DNA from: Hordeum vulgare subsp. vulgare | Taxonomy: Eukaryota; Streptophyta; Magnoliopsida; Poales; Poaceae | Reading direction: 5' to 3' | NCBI RefSeq assembly: GCF_904849725.1 | Contig: NC_058521.1 | Coordinates: 142,132,744 to 142,196,743 of the forward strand | Length of the DNA: 64,000 bases | Shown: positions 11,001-22,539 of the stretch, piece by piece | Layout of the letters: each line of letters opens with the position of its first letter | Numbering within the stretch: the first letter of the stretch is position 1 | The notes under the pieces: generated by a model | The model's database searches: none | Told to the model about the DNA's origin: nothing | What the model saw: only the letters and a program-made list of their open reading frames with translations | Position numbers and translations under genes: made by a program

Positions 11001-12035
11001 TCTTGTATTTACAAGAAAGTGAGTGGGAGCTCTGTGGCGTTTCTAATATTATATGTGGACGACATATTGCTGATTGGAAACAACGTAGAGTTTTTGGAGA
11101 GCATAAAGGATTACTTGAATAAAAGTTTCTCTATGAAGGACCTAGGAGAAGATGCTTACATTCTAGGCATTAAGATCTACAGGGATAGATCGAAACGCCT
11201 GATAGGACTTTCACAAAGCACATACCTTGATAAAGTTTTGAAGAGGTTCAAAATGGAATAGTCCAAGAAAGGGTTCTTGCCGGTTTTACAAGGTACGAGA
11301 TTGAGTAAGACTAAGTGCCCAGCAACTGATAAAGATAGAGAGCATATGAGCACCGTCCCCTATGCTTCATCCATAGGATCTATCATGTATGCAATGCTGT
11401 GCACTAGACCGGACGTTAGCCTGTCCATAAGTATGGCAGGCAGGTTCCAGAGTAATCCAGGAGTGGATCATTGGACGACGGTCAAGAATATCCTGAAGTA
11501 CCTGAAAAGGACTAAGGAGATGTTTCTCGTGTATGCAGGTGACGAAGAGCTTGCCGTAAAGGGTTACGTCGATGCAAGCTTTGACACAGATCCGGACGAC
11601 TCTAAGTCGCAGACCAGATACGTATTTATTCTTAATGGGGGTGCGGTAAGCTGGTGCAGTTCCAAGCAAAGCGTCATAGCAGATTCTACATGTGAAGCGG
11701 AGTACATGGCTGCCTCGGAGGCGGCTAAGGAGGGTGTCTGGATGAAGCAGTTCATGACGGATCTTGGAGTGGTGCCAAGCGCACTGAATCCAATAACCTT
11801 GTTCTGTGACAACACGGGTGCCATTGCCTTAGCAAAGGAACCACGGTTTCACAAGAAGACCAGACATATCAAGCGACGCTTCAACCTCATCCGCGACTAC
11901 GTCGAAGGGGAGGATGTAAATATATGCAAAGTGCACACGGATCTGAATGTAGCAGACCCGCTGACTAAACCTCTTCCACGGGCAAAGCATGATCAACACC
12001 AGAACTGTATGGGTGTTAGATTTATTACAATGTAA
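8055..12035 (+). pseudogene. gag-pol: gag-pol polyprotein of element A, one frame with four premature stops
   Basis: ATG at 8055 (MAHATVTLNFNTF) opens 1,326 codons to a TAA at 12033-12035, close to the usual BARE-1 polyprotein size. In-frame stops are TAA 8112, TAG 8358, TGA 9273 and TAG 11259; there is no frameshift. Order: Gag; zinc knuckle CX2CX4HX4C from 8808; protease DTG at 8958-8966; integrase with catalytic D (9552), D (9741) and E (9849) in D-x62-D-x35-E spacing; reverse transcriptase YVDD at 11052-11063; RNase H from about 11500, ending in the conserved ADPLTKPL. In the integrase zinc site the second histidine is replaced by arginine (CGT at 9384). All functions would act in cytoplasmic particles and then in nuclear integration. 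Confidence 0.93.
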
Positions 12036-12073
12036 TTCACATGATGATGTGAGGGCTAGATTATTGACTCTAG

Positions 12074-12087
12074 TGCAAGTGGGAGAC
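12074..12087 (+). other. Polypurine tract of element A
   Basis: gcaagtgggagacc lies directly before the 3' LTR; the same tract precedes the 3' LTR of element B. It primes plus-strand DNA synthesis. Confidence 0.7.
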
Positions 12088-13919
12088 CGTTGGAATTATG
12101 CCCTAGAGGCAATAATAAATATAGTTATTATTATAATTCCTGTATCAAGATAATCTTTTATTACCCATGCTATAATTGTATTGAATGAAGACTTATATAC
12201 ATGTGTGGATACATAGACAAAACACTGTCCCTAGCAAGCCTCTAGTTGGCTAGCCAGTTGATCAAAGATAGTCAGGGTCTTCTGATTATGTACAAGGTGT
12301 TGTTGCTTGATAACTGGATCACGTCATTAGGAGAATCACGTGATGGACTAGACCCAAACTAATAGACGTAGCATGTTGATCGTGTCATTTTGTTGCTACT
12401 GTTTTCTGCGTGTCAAGTATTTGTTCCTATGACCATGAGATCATATAACTCACTGACACCGGAGGAATGCTTTGTGTGTATCAAACATCGCAACGTAACT
12501 GGGTGACTATAAATATGCTCTACAGGTATATCCAAAGGTGTTCGTTGAGTTAGTATGGATCGAGACTGGGATTTGTCACTCCGTGTGACGGAGAGGTATC
12601 TCGGGGCCCACTCGGTAATACAGCATCACACACAAGCCTTGCAAGCAATGTGACTTAGTGTAAGTTGCGGGATCTTGTATTACGGAACGAGTAAAGAGAC
12701 TTGCCGGTAAACGAGATTGAAATAGGTATGCGGATACTGACGATCGGATCTCGGGCAAGTAACATACCGAAGGACAAAGGGAATGACATACGGGATTATA
12801 TGAATCCTTGGCACTGAGGTTCAAACGATAAGATCTTCGTAGAATATGTAGGATCCAATATGGGCATCCAGGTCCCGCTATTGGATATTGACCGAGGAGT
12901 CTCTCGGGTCATGTCTACATAGTTCTCGAACCCGCAGGGTCTGCACAAGGTTCGACGTTGTTTTATGCGTATTTGAGTTATATGGTTGGTTACCGAATGT
13001 TGTTCGGACTCCCGGATGAGATCACAGACGTCATGAGGGTTTCTGGAATGGTCCGGAAACGAAGATTGATATATAGGATGACCTCATTTGATTACGGGAA
13101 GGTTTTCGGAGTTACCGGGAATGTGCTGGGAATGACGAATGGGTTCCGGGTGTTCACCGGGGGGGGGGGGCAACCCACCCCGGGGAAGCCCATAGGCCTT
13201 GGGGGTGGCGCACCAGCCCTTGGTGGGCTGGTGGGACAGCCCAAGAAGGCCCTATGCGCCAAAGGATAAGAAATCAAAGAGAAAGGAAAAAAAGGGGAGG
13301 TGGGAAAGGAGAGAAGGACTCCACCTTCCAAACCTAGTTGGATTTGGTTTGGAAGGGGAGGACTTCCCCCCTTGGCTCGGCCGACCCCCTTGGGGCTCCT
13401 TGAGCCTCAAGGCAAGGCCCCTCCCCTCCCTCCTATATATAGTGGGGTTTTAGGGCTGATTTGACACAACTTTTGCCACGGCAGCCCGACCACATACCTC
13501 CACGGTTTTACCTCTAGATCGCGTTTCTGCGGAGCTCGGGCGGAGCCCTGCCGAGATCAGATCACCACCAACTTCCGGAGCGCCGTCACGCTGCCGGAGA
13601 ACTCATCTACCTCTCCGTCTCTCTTGCTGGATCAAGAAGGCTGAGATCATCGTCGAGCTGTACGTGTGCTGAACGCGGAGGTGCCGTCCGTTCGGCACTA
13701 GATCGTGGGACGGATCACGGGACGGTTCGCGGGACGGTTCGCGGGGCGGATCGAGGGACGTGAGTACGTTCCACTACATCAACCGCGTTCACTAACGCTT
13801 CTGCTGTGCGATCTACAAGGGTACGTAGATTGGAAATCCCCTCTCGTAGATGGACATCACCATGATAGGTCTTCGTGCGCGTAGGATTTTTTTTGTTTCC
13901 CATGCGACGTTCCCCAACA
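12088..13919 (+). repeat. 3' LTR of element A
   Basis: It matches the 5' LTR along its full length. The first base is C instead of T (CGTTGGAATT), so the terminal TG is mutated. It ends TTCCCCAACA at 13919. Confidence 0.92.
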
Positions 13920-14484
13920 TCCCCCACCAATCCCTTGCGGATCTTGTTACTCTTGGGTGTTTGAGCACCCTAGACGATTGAGGCCACCTCGGAGACACAT
14001 TCCATTATGGTGAAGCTTCGTGGTCTTGTTGGGAGCCTCCAAGCTTTGTGTGGAGTTTGCCCCAACCTTGTTTGTAAAGGTTCGGTCGCCGCCTTCAAGG
14101 GCACCTATAGTGGAATCACGGTACCTCGCATCGTGTGAGGGCGTGAGGAGAATACAGTGGCCCTAGTGGCTTATTGGGGAGCATTGTGCCTCCACACCGC
14201 TCCAACGGAGACGTACTTCCTGTCAAAGGGAAGGAACTTCGGTAACACATCCTCGTCTTCATTGGTTCCTCTTGTGGTTATCTCTAACCTTTACATTGTG
14301 TATGCTTATGTTGTTGTGTACTCTTACTTGTCTTAGTTATGTTTGTTGTTAGCATCATATAGGTTCACCTCTTTGTTGTCATTTTAGTGAACCCTTATGT
14401 TGCTTACCCTAACTTGCTAAGATTAATTAAAAAGTGGTCGTTGCCTATTCACCCCCCCTCTAGTCAACCATATCGATCTTTTCA

Positions 14485-15659
14485 CCAGTGTTAATAGTGA
14501 TGAGAGCTAGCAATGATCAAATATAGCACTCATGAGTGCTACTAATGATTAGATCAAGCCAAACGCACATGCATTGTCCTACTCTGATCATGTATGTCAT
14601 ACCACTATTTTTGGCATTCAGGTATATCCTACTTGCATGCCGCATGCGATGCCCTATATGTTCATCATGCATTCACGTAGCCTAACATAACCAACAACAA
14701 CAACAACAACAACATGCTCTAAATAGCATAACAACTTACATACTAACAACAACAGTAAGAACATGACCATATACACTAATAACAACATGCAAACGAACAT
14801 CGTGGCACTAAGAACTAACATTGTGGCAGTAACAAATAACATTGTGGCAGTAACAAACTAGGCATCCAGTGATACCAATCTAGGCATGTGGAATGAACAA
14901 AAGTAGGCATGCACTCTGGTTCATCCCTAAAATAGTGGATTTAGATCGAATCCGGTTGAATCCAATGTAATCGGATCGAATCCAACAGATCTAGTGTCCA
15001 CAATATAATCTAGCACTTGTACAACTACCCTAAGAACCCTAACTACGAAGCAAGGGGGAGATTAGAGCTTATCGTGGGAGTTGTCGGTGGAGCGTACGCT
15101 GACTGTGGAGAAAACCTCGATGGGAAGAGGGTGCTGCCGCCGCCGTTGAAGAGGAGCTGGCCATTCCGAGGGCCGCGGCCGTGGACCTCATCGCGCGCCG
15201 TCTCGAAGATAAGCCCGACGTCTTGGAGCTCCCCTCCCCTTGCACCGGATGTAGAGGAGAAAACCCTCTCATGGGGGTAAAAATACCCCCATAATTGGGG
15301 CTGGCAAAGGACGAAGCCGACGAGTATTGAATCCCTGCCATTGTTGACTTGAAGATGAAGACCTTCGGCTCCAATGGTGAGCTAGAGCAAGCGGCACATG
15401 CGCTGCATTGGCCCGAGGTGGCGACATGGTGCAGAAAGGGAAGGGATCACAGATTGACGCCGCGAGATCTCGTCTGACTGAGGAGAGGCCCGCGACCTAC
15501 CTCTCTTGGATGGGATAGCTACCAGCGATGATCAGAGTTGGTGGGGCATGGCGAGATGGCGGCGTTGCCATCGAAGAAACTGAATGAACGGTGAGGGGAG
15601 AGAGAGGGAGTGGGTGTGAACTAGCGGGGGAGGTGAAGGGAGGGAGCGTGGGGAGTTAT
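14485..15659. other. Flanking block between Sirevirus 1 and element B, with gene-like features on the minus strand
   Basis: This is not LTR-like. It contains a CAA/AAC-rich microsatellite (14693-14715), a low-complexity stretch repeating 'aacattgtggcagtaac' (about 14816-14860), and from about 15017 a GC-rich part. Read on the minus strand it looks like the start of a gene: a pyrimidine-rich leader, a short exon and a long intron-like A/T-rich tail. It is the remnant into which element B inserted. Confidence 0.5.
15069..15571 (-). pseudogene. Gene-like 5' fragment, unknown product
   Basis: I do not recognise this gene. On the minus strand a pyrimidine-rich leader (about 15660 to 15572) precedes an ATG at 15571, followed by 24 codons rich in Pro and Ser that run into a strong donor, GAGAG|GTAGGT, at about 15500. 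Further on, an open frame (15374 to 15069, 101 codons starting MEPKVFIF) is rich in Ser and Ala and ends near a region with intron-like composition. Similar low-complexity first exons occur in plant DNA-transposon genes and in host genes, so I cannot choose between them. No later exon is visible before Sirevirus 1 begins at 14484. Element B sits just upstream of the leader. Confidence 0.3.
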
Positions 15660-17472
15660 TGTTGGAAATATGCCCTAGAGGCAATAATAAATTAGTTATT
15701 ATTATATTTATTTGTTCATGATAATCGTTTATTATCCATGCTATAATTTTATTGATTGGAAACACAAATACATGTCTGGATACATAGAGAAAACACTGTC
15801 CCTAGTAAGCCTCTAGTTGACTAGCTCGTTGATCAAAGATGGTCAAGGTTTCCTAACCATAGGCAAGTGTTGTCACTTGATAACGGGATCACATCATTAG
15901 GAGAATGATGTGATGGACAAGACCCAAACTATAAATGTAGCATATGATCGTGTTAGTTTATTGTTACTATTTTCTGCATGTCAATGTATCTGTTCCTATG
16001 ACCATGAGATCATGCAACTCCCGGACACCGGAGGAATACCTTGTGTGTATCAAATGTCGCAACGTAACTGGGTGACTATAAAGGTGCTCTACAGGTATCT
16101 CCAAAGCTGTCTGTTGGGTTGACATGGATCAAGACTCGGATTTGTCACTCTGTGTGACGGAGAGGTATCTCGGGGCCCACTTGGTAATACAACATCACAA
16201 CAAGCCTTGCAAGCAATGTGACTGAGGAGTTAGTCACGGGATCTCGTATTACGGAACGAGTAAAGAGACTTGCCGGTAATGAGATTGAACTAGGTATGGT
16301 GATACCGACGATCGACTCTCGGGCAAGTAACATACGAAGGACAAAGGGAATAGTATACGGGGTTATACGAATCCTTGACATAGATGTTCAACCGATAGAG
16401 ATCTTCATAGAATATGTAGGAGCCAATATGGAAATCCATGTCCCGCTGTTGGTTATTGTCCGGGGAGTGTCTTAGGTCATGTCTGCATAGTTCTCGAACC
16501 CACAGGGTCTAGACGCTTAAGGTTCGGTAATGTTTCGGTATAGTTGAGTTATATGTGTTGGTGACCGAAGTTTTGTTCGGCGTCCTAGATGAGATCCGGG
16601 ACGTCACGAGGAGTTCCGGAATGGTCTGGAAACAAAGATTGATATATAGGAAGTTGGTATTTGGATTCCGGAAGGTTTTCGTGCATTGCCGACAGTGTAC
16701 TGGGAGTAACGAATGGGTTCCGGGGGCCCACTGGGTGGGCCCACCACGCCCCAAGGGGTGCACATGGATTTATTGGATGCGCAATAAGGCATTATGGGCT
16801 GACAAAGTCATCCAAGGAAAACCCATGAGGAAAAACTGGAAAATCCAAAAGAGGTGGGAAATTAAGGAAGGAGTCCTAATCCAAGTGGGATTGGAGGAGG
16901 ACTCCTCCCTCCTCCACTTCGGCCGACCCAAGGGCTCCTCCCATGTGGCTCCAAGGCTTCCTCCTCCCTCCTCCTATATATACTAGATGTATATGGCTTT
17001 GGAGACACAACTTTGCCACGTGCTGCCCTCTCCTCTAGATCGTAGTTCTTCCTCTAGATCGGTTTTCTGCGGAGCTCAGGCGGAGCCCTACAGGAATAGA
17101 TCATCACCACCACTGGAGCGCCGTCACGCTGCCTTGGAACTCATCTACATCCTTGTCTCCCTTCTTGGATCAAGAAGGCCGGGATCGTCATCGAGTTGTA
17201 CATGTGCGGAACGCGGAGGTGCCGTCCGTTCGGCACTTGATCGGGACGGATCATGGGACGGATCATGAGATGGTTCGCGGGACGGATCGTGGGACGGTTC
17301 ATGGGACAGATCGTGAAGACGTACCACTACATCAACCATGTTTATTAAATGCTTCCGCTTAGCAATCTACAAGGGTATGTGGATCCGATCTTCCTCTCGT
17401 AGATGACCATCACCATGATAGGTCTTCATGTGCGTAGGCAATTTTTTGTTTCCCATGCAACATTCCCCAACA
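15660..17472 (+). repeat. 5' LTR of element B
   Basis: Begins TGTTGGAAATATGCCC and ends TTCCCCAACA. TATA-like tatatatac lies near 16975-16983. Confidence 0.92.
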
Positions 17473-17473
17473 G

Positions 17474-17486
17474 TGGCATCATGAGC
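17474..17486 (+). other. Primer-binding site of element B
   Basis: tggcatcatgagc, identical to that of element A, lies one base after the LTR. It is an initiator tRNA-Met type site. Confidence 0.68.
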
Positions 17487-18715
17487 TAGGTTCATGCGTA
17501 GATGTAATCTCGAGTAGAACACAAAAGTTTTTGTGGGTGTTGATGTTCGATTTGCTGACCTCCTTAGTCTTTTCTCGATTCGGCGGTATTGTTGGATAGA
17601 AGCAGCCGAACCAACATTACTCGTACGCTTACGAGAGACCGGTTTCATCGACAAACATGCAACTTGTTGCATAAATATGACTAGCGGGTGTCTGTTTCTT
17701 CAACTGTAGTTGAATTGGTTTTGACCTAGGTGGTCCTTGGAGAGAGGTTAAATAGCAATTTGCACATCACCGTTGTGGTTTTGCGTAAGTAAGATGCGAT
17801 CATACTAGATACCCATAGCAGCCACGTAAAACATGCAACACCAAATTAGAGGACGTCTAACTTGTTTTTGCAGGGTATGCATGTGATGTGATATGGCCAA
17901 AGACATGATGTGATATATTGGATGTATGAGATGATCATGTTGTAATAGTTAAATATCGACTTGCACATCGATGCTACGGCAACCGACATGAGCCATAGGG
18001 TTGTCTTTAAACTAACGTTTGTGTTTGCAGATGCATTTACTATATTGCTAGGTTGTAGCTTTAGTAGTAATAGCATAGATAGCATGACAACCTCGATGGC
18101 GGCACGATGATGGAGATCATGGTGTGGCGCCGGTGACGATGAAGATCATGCCGGTGCTTTGGTGATGGAGATCAAGAAGCACAAGATCATGGCCATATCA
18201 TGTCACTTATGAATTGCATGTGATGTTAATCCTTTTATGCACCTTATCATTCTTAGAACGACGGTAGCATTATAAGGTGATCCCTCGCTAAAATTTCAAG
18301 ATAAAATTGTGTTCTCCCCGACTGTGCACCGTTGCGACAGTTCATCGTTTCAAAACACCACGTGATGATCGGGTGTGATAGACTCAACGTTCACATACAA
18401 CGGGTGCAAAACAGTTGCCCACGCGGAACAATCGGGTTAAACTTGACGAGCCTAGCATGTACAGACATGGCCTCGGAACACAAGATACCGAAACGTCGAG
18501 CATGAATCATATTGTTGATATGATCAACATGGAGATGTTCACCACTGAAACTATACTCAACTCACGTGATGATCGGACTTGAGTTAGTGTATTTGGATCA
18601 TGCGCCACTCAAATGACTAGAGGGATGTCTATTTGAGTGTGAGTTCTTAATTAATATGATTAATTGAACTAATTACCATGAACATAGTCAAAAGGTCTTT
18701 GCAAATTATGTTGTA
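17487..18715 (+). other. Untranslated leader of element B
   Basis: About 1.2 kb clearly similar to the leader of A and D. No supported frame. Confidence 0.7.
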
Positions 18716-21700
18716 GCTTGCGCTGTAGCTCTACTATTTTTATATGTTCCTAGAGAAAATTTAGTTGAAAGATGATAGTAGAAATTTTGCGGACTGAGTC
18801 CATAAACTGATGATTGTCCTCATTGCTGCGCAAAAGGCTTATGTCCTTAATGCGTCGCTCGGTGTGCTGCACCTCGAGCGTCGTCTGTGGATGTTGCGAA
18901 CATGTGAAATACACGTTTTTGATGACTACGTGATAGTTTAGTGCGTAATGCTTAACGACTTAGAATTGGGGCGCCGAAGATGTTATGAAACGTCACAAAA
19001 CATATGAGATGTTCCAAGAGATGAAATTGGGATTACATGCTCGTTCCCTTGTTAAGAGGTATGAGACCTCCGAAAATATTCTTTGTATACAAAGTAAAGG
19101 AGAAAAGCTCAATCGTTGAGCATGTGCTCAGATTGTCTGAGTGCAATAGTCGCTTGAATCAAGTGGGGTTAATCTTCAAGATGTGATAGTGATGGTTCTC
19201 CAAAGTCACTGCCACCAAGCTACTAGAGCTTAGTGATGAACTGTAACATATCAAGCATAGATATGATGATCCTTGAGCTATTCGCAACGTTTGACGCTGC
19301 GAAAGTAGAAATCAAGTAGGAGCATCAATTGTTGATCGTTAGTAAAACCACTAGTTTCAAGAAGGGCAAGGGCAAGAAGGGATACTTCATGAAATGGCAA
19401 ACCAGTTGCTACTCTAATGAAGAAACCCAAGGTTGAACCCAAACCCGAGACTAAGTAGTTGTGTTATGAGGGGAACGGTCACTGAGGCGGAGCTACCCTA
19501 GATACTTGGTAGATGAGAAGGCTGGCGAAGTCGAGAGACCTATATTTGATATACATGATATTGATGTGTACTTTACTAGTACTCCTAGTAGCACGAGGGT
19601 ATTAGATACCGATTCAGTTGCTAAGTGTTAGTAACTCGAAATAAAAGCTACGAAATAAACATAGACTAGCTAAAGGTGAGGTGACGATATGTGTTGGAAG
19701 TGTTTCCAAGGTTGATGTGATCAAACATCGCACACTCCCTCTACCATCGGGATTAGTGTTAAACCGAAATAATTGTTATTTGGTGTTTGCGTTGAGCATG
19801 AACATGATTATATCGTGTATATTGCAATACGATTATTCATTTAAAGAGAATAATGGTTATTCTATTTGCTTGAATAAATACCTTCAATGGTCTATTGAAT
19901 CTCGAATGTAGTGATACACATGTTCATAATATTGATGCCAAAAGATACAAAGTAGTAATGATAGTACCACTTACTTGTGGCACTGCCATTTGAGTCATAT
20001 TGGTATAAAATGCATGAAGAAGCTCCATGCTGATGGATCTTTGTACTCACTCATTTTGGAAACGTTTGAGACATGCAAACCATACCTATTGGTATAACCG
20101 CATGAAGAAACTCCATGCAGATGGATCGTTTGGACTCACTTGATTTGAATCACTTGAGACATGCAAATCATCACATGGGCAAGATGACTGAAGGCCTCAT
20201 TTTCCAGTGAGATGGAACTAGAAAGTAACTTATTGGAAGTAATACATTTGGATGTATGCAATCCAATGAGTGCTGAGGCACGCAGTGGATATCGTTATGT
20301 TCTTACTTCACAGATGATTTGAGTAGATACTAGTGTATTTGCTTGATGAAACACACGTCTGAATTATTGAAAGGTTCTAGTAGTTTCAGAGTGAAGTTGA
20401 AGATCGTCGTGACAAGAGGGTAACATGTCTACGATATGATCATAGAGATGAATATCTGAGTTGCGAGTTTGGTACACAATTAAGACAAAAATGAAAATTG
20501 TTTCACATCTCATGCCACCTAGAACACCATAGTGTGATGGTGTGTGCGAACGTCATAGCCGCGCCCATTTGATATGGTGCATACTATGATGTCTCTTATC
20601 GAATTACCACTATCGTTTATGGGTTATGCATTAGAGATAATCACATTCACTTTAAATAGGGCACCACGTATTTCCATTGAGATAACACTGTATGAACTAT
20701 GGTTTGGAGAAACCTAAGCTATCGTTTCTTAAAAGTTTGGGGCTGCGATGCTTATGTGGAAAAGTTTCAGCATGATAAGCTCGAACCCAAAGCGGAGAAA
20801 TGCATCTTCATAGGACACCCAAAACAGTTGGGTATACCTCCTATCTCAGATCCGGAAGCAAAGTGTTTGTTTCTAGAAACGAGTCCTTTCTCGAGGAAAA
20901 GTTTCTCTCAAAAGAATTGAGTGGGAGGGTGGTGGAACTTGATGAGTTATTGAACCGTCACTTCAACCAGTGTGTAGCAGGGTTCAGGGAGTTGTTCCTG
21001 TGGCATCTACGCCAATTGAAGTGGAAACTGATGATAGTGATCATTAAGCTTCAGATCAAGTTACTACAAACCTCGTAGGTCGAAAAGGTCACGTACTGCT
21101 ATAGAGTGGTACGATAACCCTGTCTTGGAGGTCATGTTGTTGAACAACAATGAACCTATGAGCTATGGAGAAGCGATGGTGGGCCGGGATTCCGGCAAAT
21201 GGCTGGAGGCCATGAAATCCGAGAGAGGATCCGTGTATAAAAACAAAGTGTAGACTTTGGTAGAACTACTTGATGGTCGTAAGACTATTAAGTAGATATG
21301 GATCTTTAAAAGGAAGACACACGATGATGGTGAAAAGTCATCATTAAGAAAAGCTCGACTTGTCGCAAAGATGTTTCCGACAAGTTCAAAGAGTTGACTA
21401 TGATTAGACTTTCTCATGCGTAGCGATGCTAAAAGTCTGTTGGAATTGTGTTAGCAGTTGCTGCATTATTTATGAAATATTGCACATACGATGTCAAGAC
21501 ATTGTTTCCTCGACGGTTTCCTTGAGGAGAGGTTGTATGTGATACAACCAGAAGGTTTTATCGATCCTAAGGATGCTAACAAGTATGCAAGCTCCAGCGG
21601 TCCTTCTATGGACTGGTGCAAGCATCTCGGAGTTGGAATATAAGCTTTGATGAGATGATCAAAGCTTTTGGGTTTATACAAGGTTTATGAGAAACTTGTA

Positions 21701-22497
21701 TTTCCAAAGAAGTGAGTGGGAGCACTATAGAATTTCTGATAAGTATATGTCGTTGACATATTGTTGATCGGAAGTAATGTGGAATTTCTGTAAAGCATAA
21801 AGGGTTGTTTGAAAGGAATTTTCAAAGGAAAACCTGAATAGAGCTACTTGAACATTGAGCATCAAGATCTATAGAGATAAATCAAAACGCTTAACAGAAC
21901 TTTCAATGAAATGCATGCCTTGACAAGTTTTTTGAAGGAGTTCAAAATAATCAGCAAAGAAGGAGTTCTTGGTTGTGTTGTAAGGTGTGAATTTGAGTAA
22001 GACTGAAAACCCGACCACGGCAGAAGAAAGAGAAAGGACGAAGGTCGTCCTCTATGCCTTAGCCGTAGGCTCTAAAGTATGCCATGCTGTGTACCGCACC
22101 TGATGTGTTCCTTGCCATGAGTTTGTCAAGGGGTACAAAAGGTGCTCCTGGATTGAATCACTAAACAACGGTCAAAGTTATCCTTAGTAACTAATGGACT
22201 AAGGAATTTTTCTCGATTATGGAGATAATTAAAGAGTTCGTCGTAAAGGGTTACGTCGATGCAAGCTTTGACACTAGTCCGAATAACTCTAAGGAGTAAA
22301 GCGGATTCGTATAGTGGAGCATTCATTTGGAATAGTTCCAAATGGCGCGTAGTAGCAGCATCTACAGGATAACATAGAGAATTGTAAAGCACACACAGAT
22401 CTGAAAGGTTCAGACTCGTTGACTAAAACCTCTCTCACAAGCAAGACGTGATCAAACCCCAGAACTATATGGGTGTTGGATTCGTTAAAATCACATA
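18716..22497 (+). pseudogene. gag-pol: Degenerate gag-pol of element B
   Basis: Short stretches in all three frames still match the polyprotein of element A, but no frame stays open for long. The gag start is lost: where A and D read gtagatc(a)ATGG, B reads gtag directly followed by cttgcgctg, an 8 nt deletion relative to D. The zinc knuckle region (about 19450-19500) has lost its reading frame. Integrase carries an 89 bp tandem duplication starting at 20001. Later recognisable pieces include integrase/GKRP-like sequence near 20700-20920, reverse transcriptase (about 21500-21760) and RNase H (about 22240-22430). The matching 3' end of the coding region is near 22497. It cannot encode any enzyme. 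Confidence 0.88.
20001..20178 (+). repeat. 89 bp tandem duplication in the integrase zinc region of element B
   Basis: The block beginning tggtataaaatgcatgaag at 20001 recurs at 20090 as tggtataaccgcatgaag, followed each time by a diverged copy of the region that encodes the Cys-x2-Cys pair. The period of 89 is not a multiple of three, so it also breaks the frame. Element C has the same duplication with the same period. Confidence 0.85.
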
Positions 22498-22539
22498 GTG
22501 ATGTGAACTAGATTAATGACTCTAGTGCAAGTGGGAGAC

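Larger units (their letters stand above)
4966..13919 (+). mobile_element. Element A: complete BARE-1/Angela-type Copia retrotransposon
   Basis: Two LTRs of about 1.83 kb (4966-6799 and 12088-13919) flank a leader and a gag-pol region. The flanking 5-mers are tccct (4961-4965) and tcccc (13920-13924), a target duplication with one mismatch. The element sits inside the 3' LTR of Sirevirus 1. By eye the LTRs differ at about 50-55 sites plus a few indels, near 3 percent. At the commonly used grass LTR rate of 1.3e-8 per site per year that is around one million years. The coding region is a single frame broken by four stop codons, so this copy is not autonomous now. Confidence 0.93.
1..14484 (+). 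mobile_element. Sirevirus 1 (Maximus-like Copia element), 3' half, interrupted by element A
   Basis: The segment reads in Sirevirus order: end of pol (reverse transcriptase and RNase H), spacer, envelope-like gene, polypurine tracts, then a 3' LTR that begins TGTTAGGGCAT directly after a purine run at 4139-4152. The LTR is split at 4966 by a BARE/Angela element and resumes at 13920. It ends near 14484 in TTTTCA after a C-rich stretch typical of Sirevirus LTR ends. The 5' LTR, gag and most of pol lie left of the window, so the target duplication cannot be tested. The pol and env-like frames seen here are open, which suggests a fairly young copy. Confidence 0.88.
4154..14484 (+). repeat. Sirevirus 1 3' LTR, in two pieces: 4154-4965 and 13920-14484
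   Basis: The left piece starts TGTTAGGGCAT right after the polypurine tract. The right piece resumes after element A with cccaccaatcccttgcgg and ends TTTTCA at about 14484. Together they make about 1.38 kb. The left piece holds the palindrome array and TATA box of the LTR promoter. Confidence 0.82.

Noticed and set aside
14693..14715. CAA-rich run as a possible CRISPR-like or satellite array
   Set aside because: Simple trinucleotide microsatellite.
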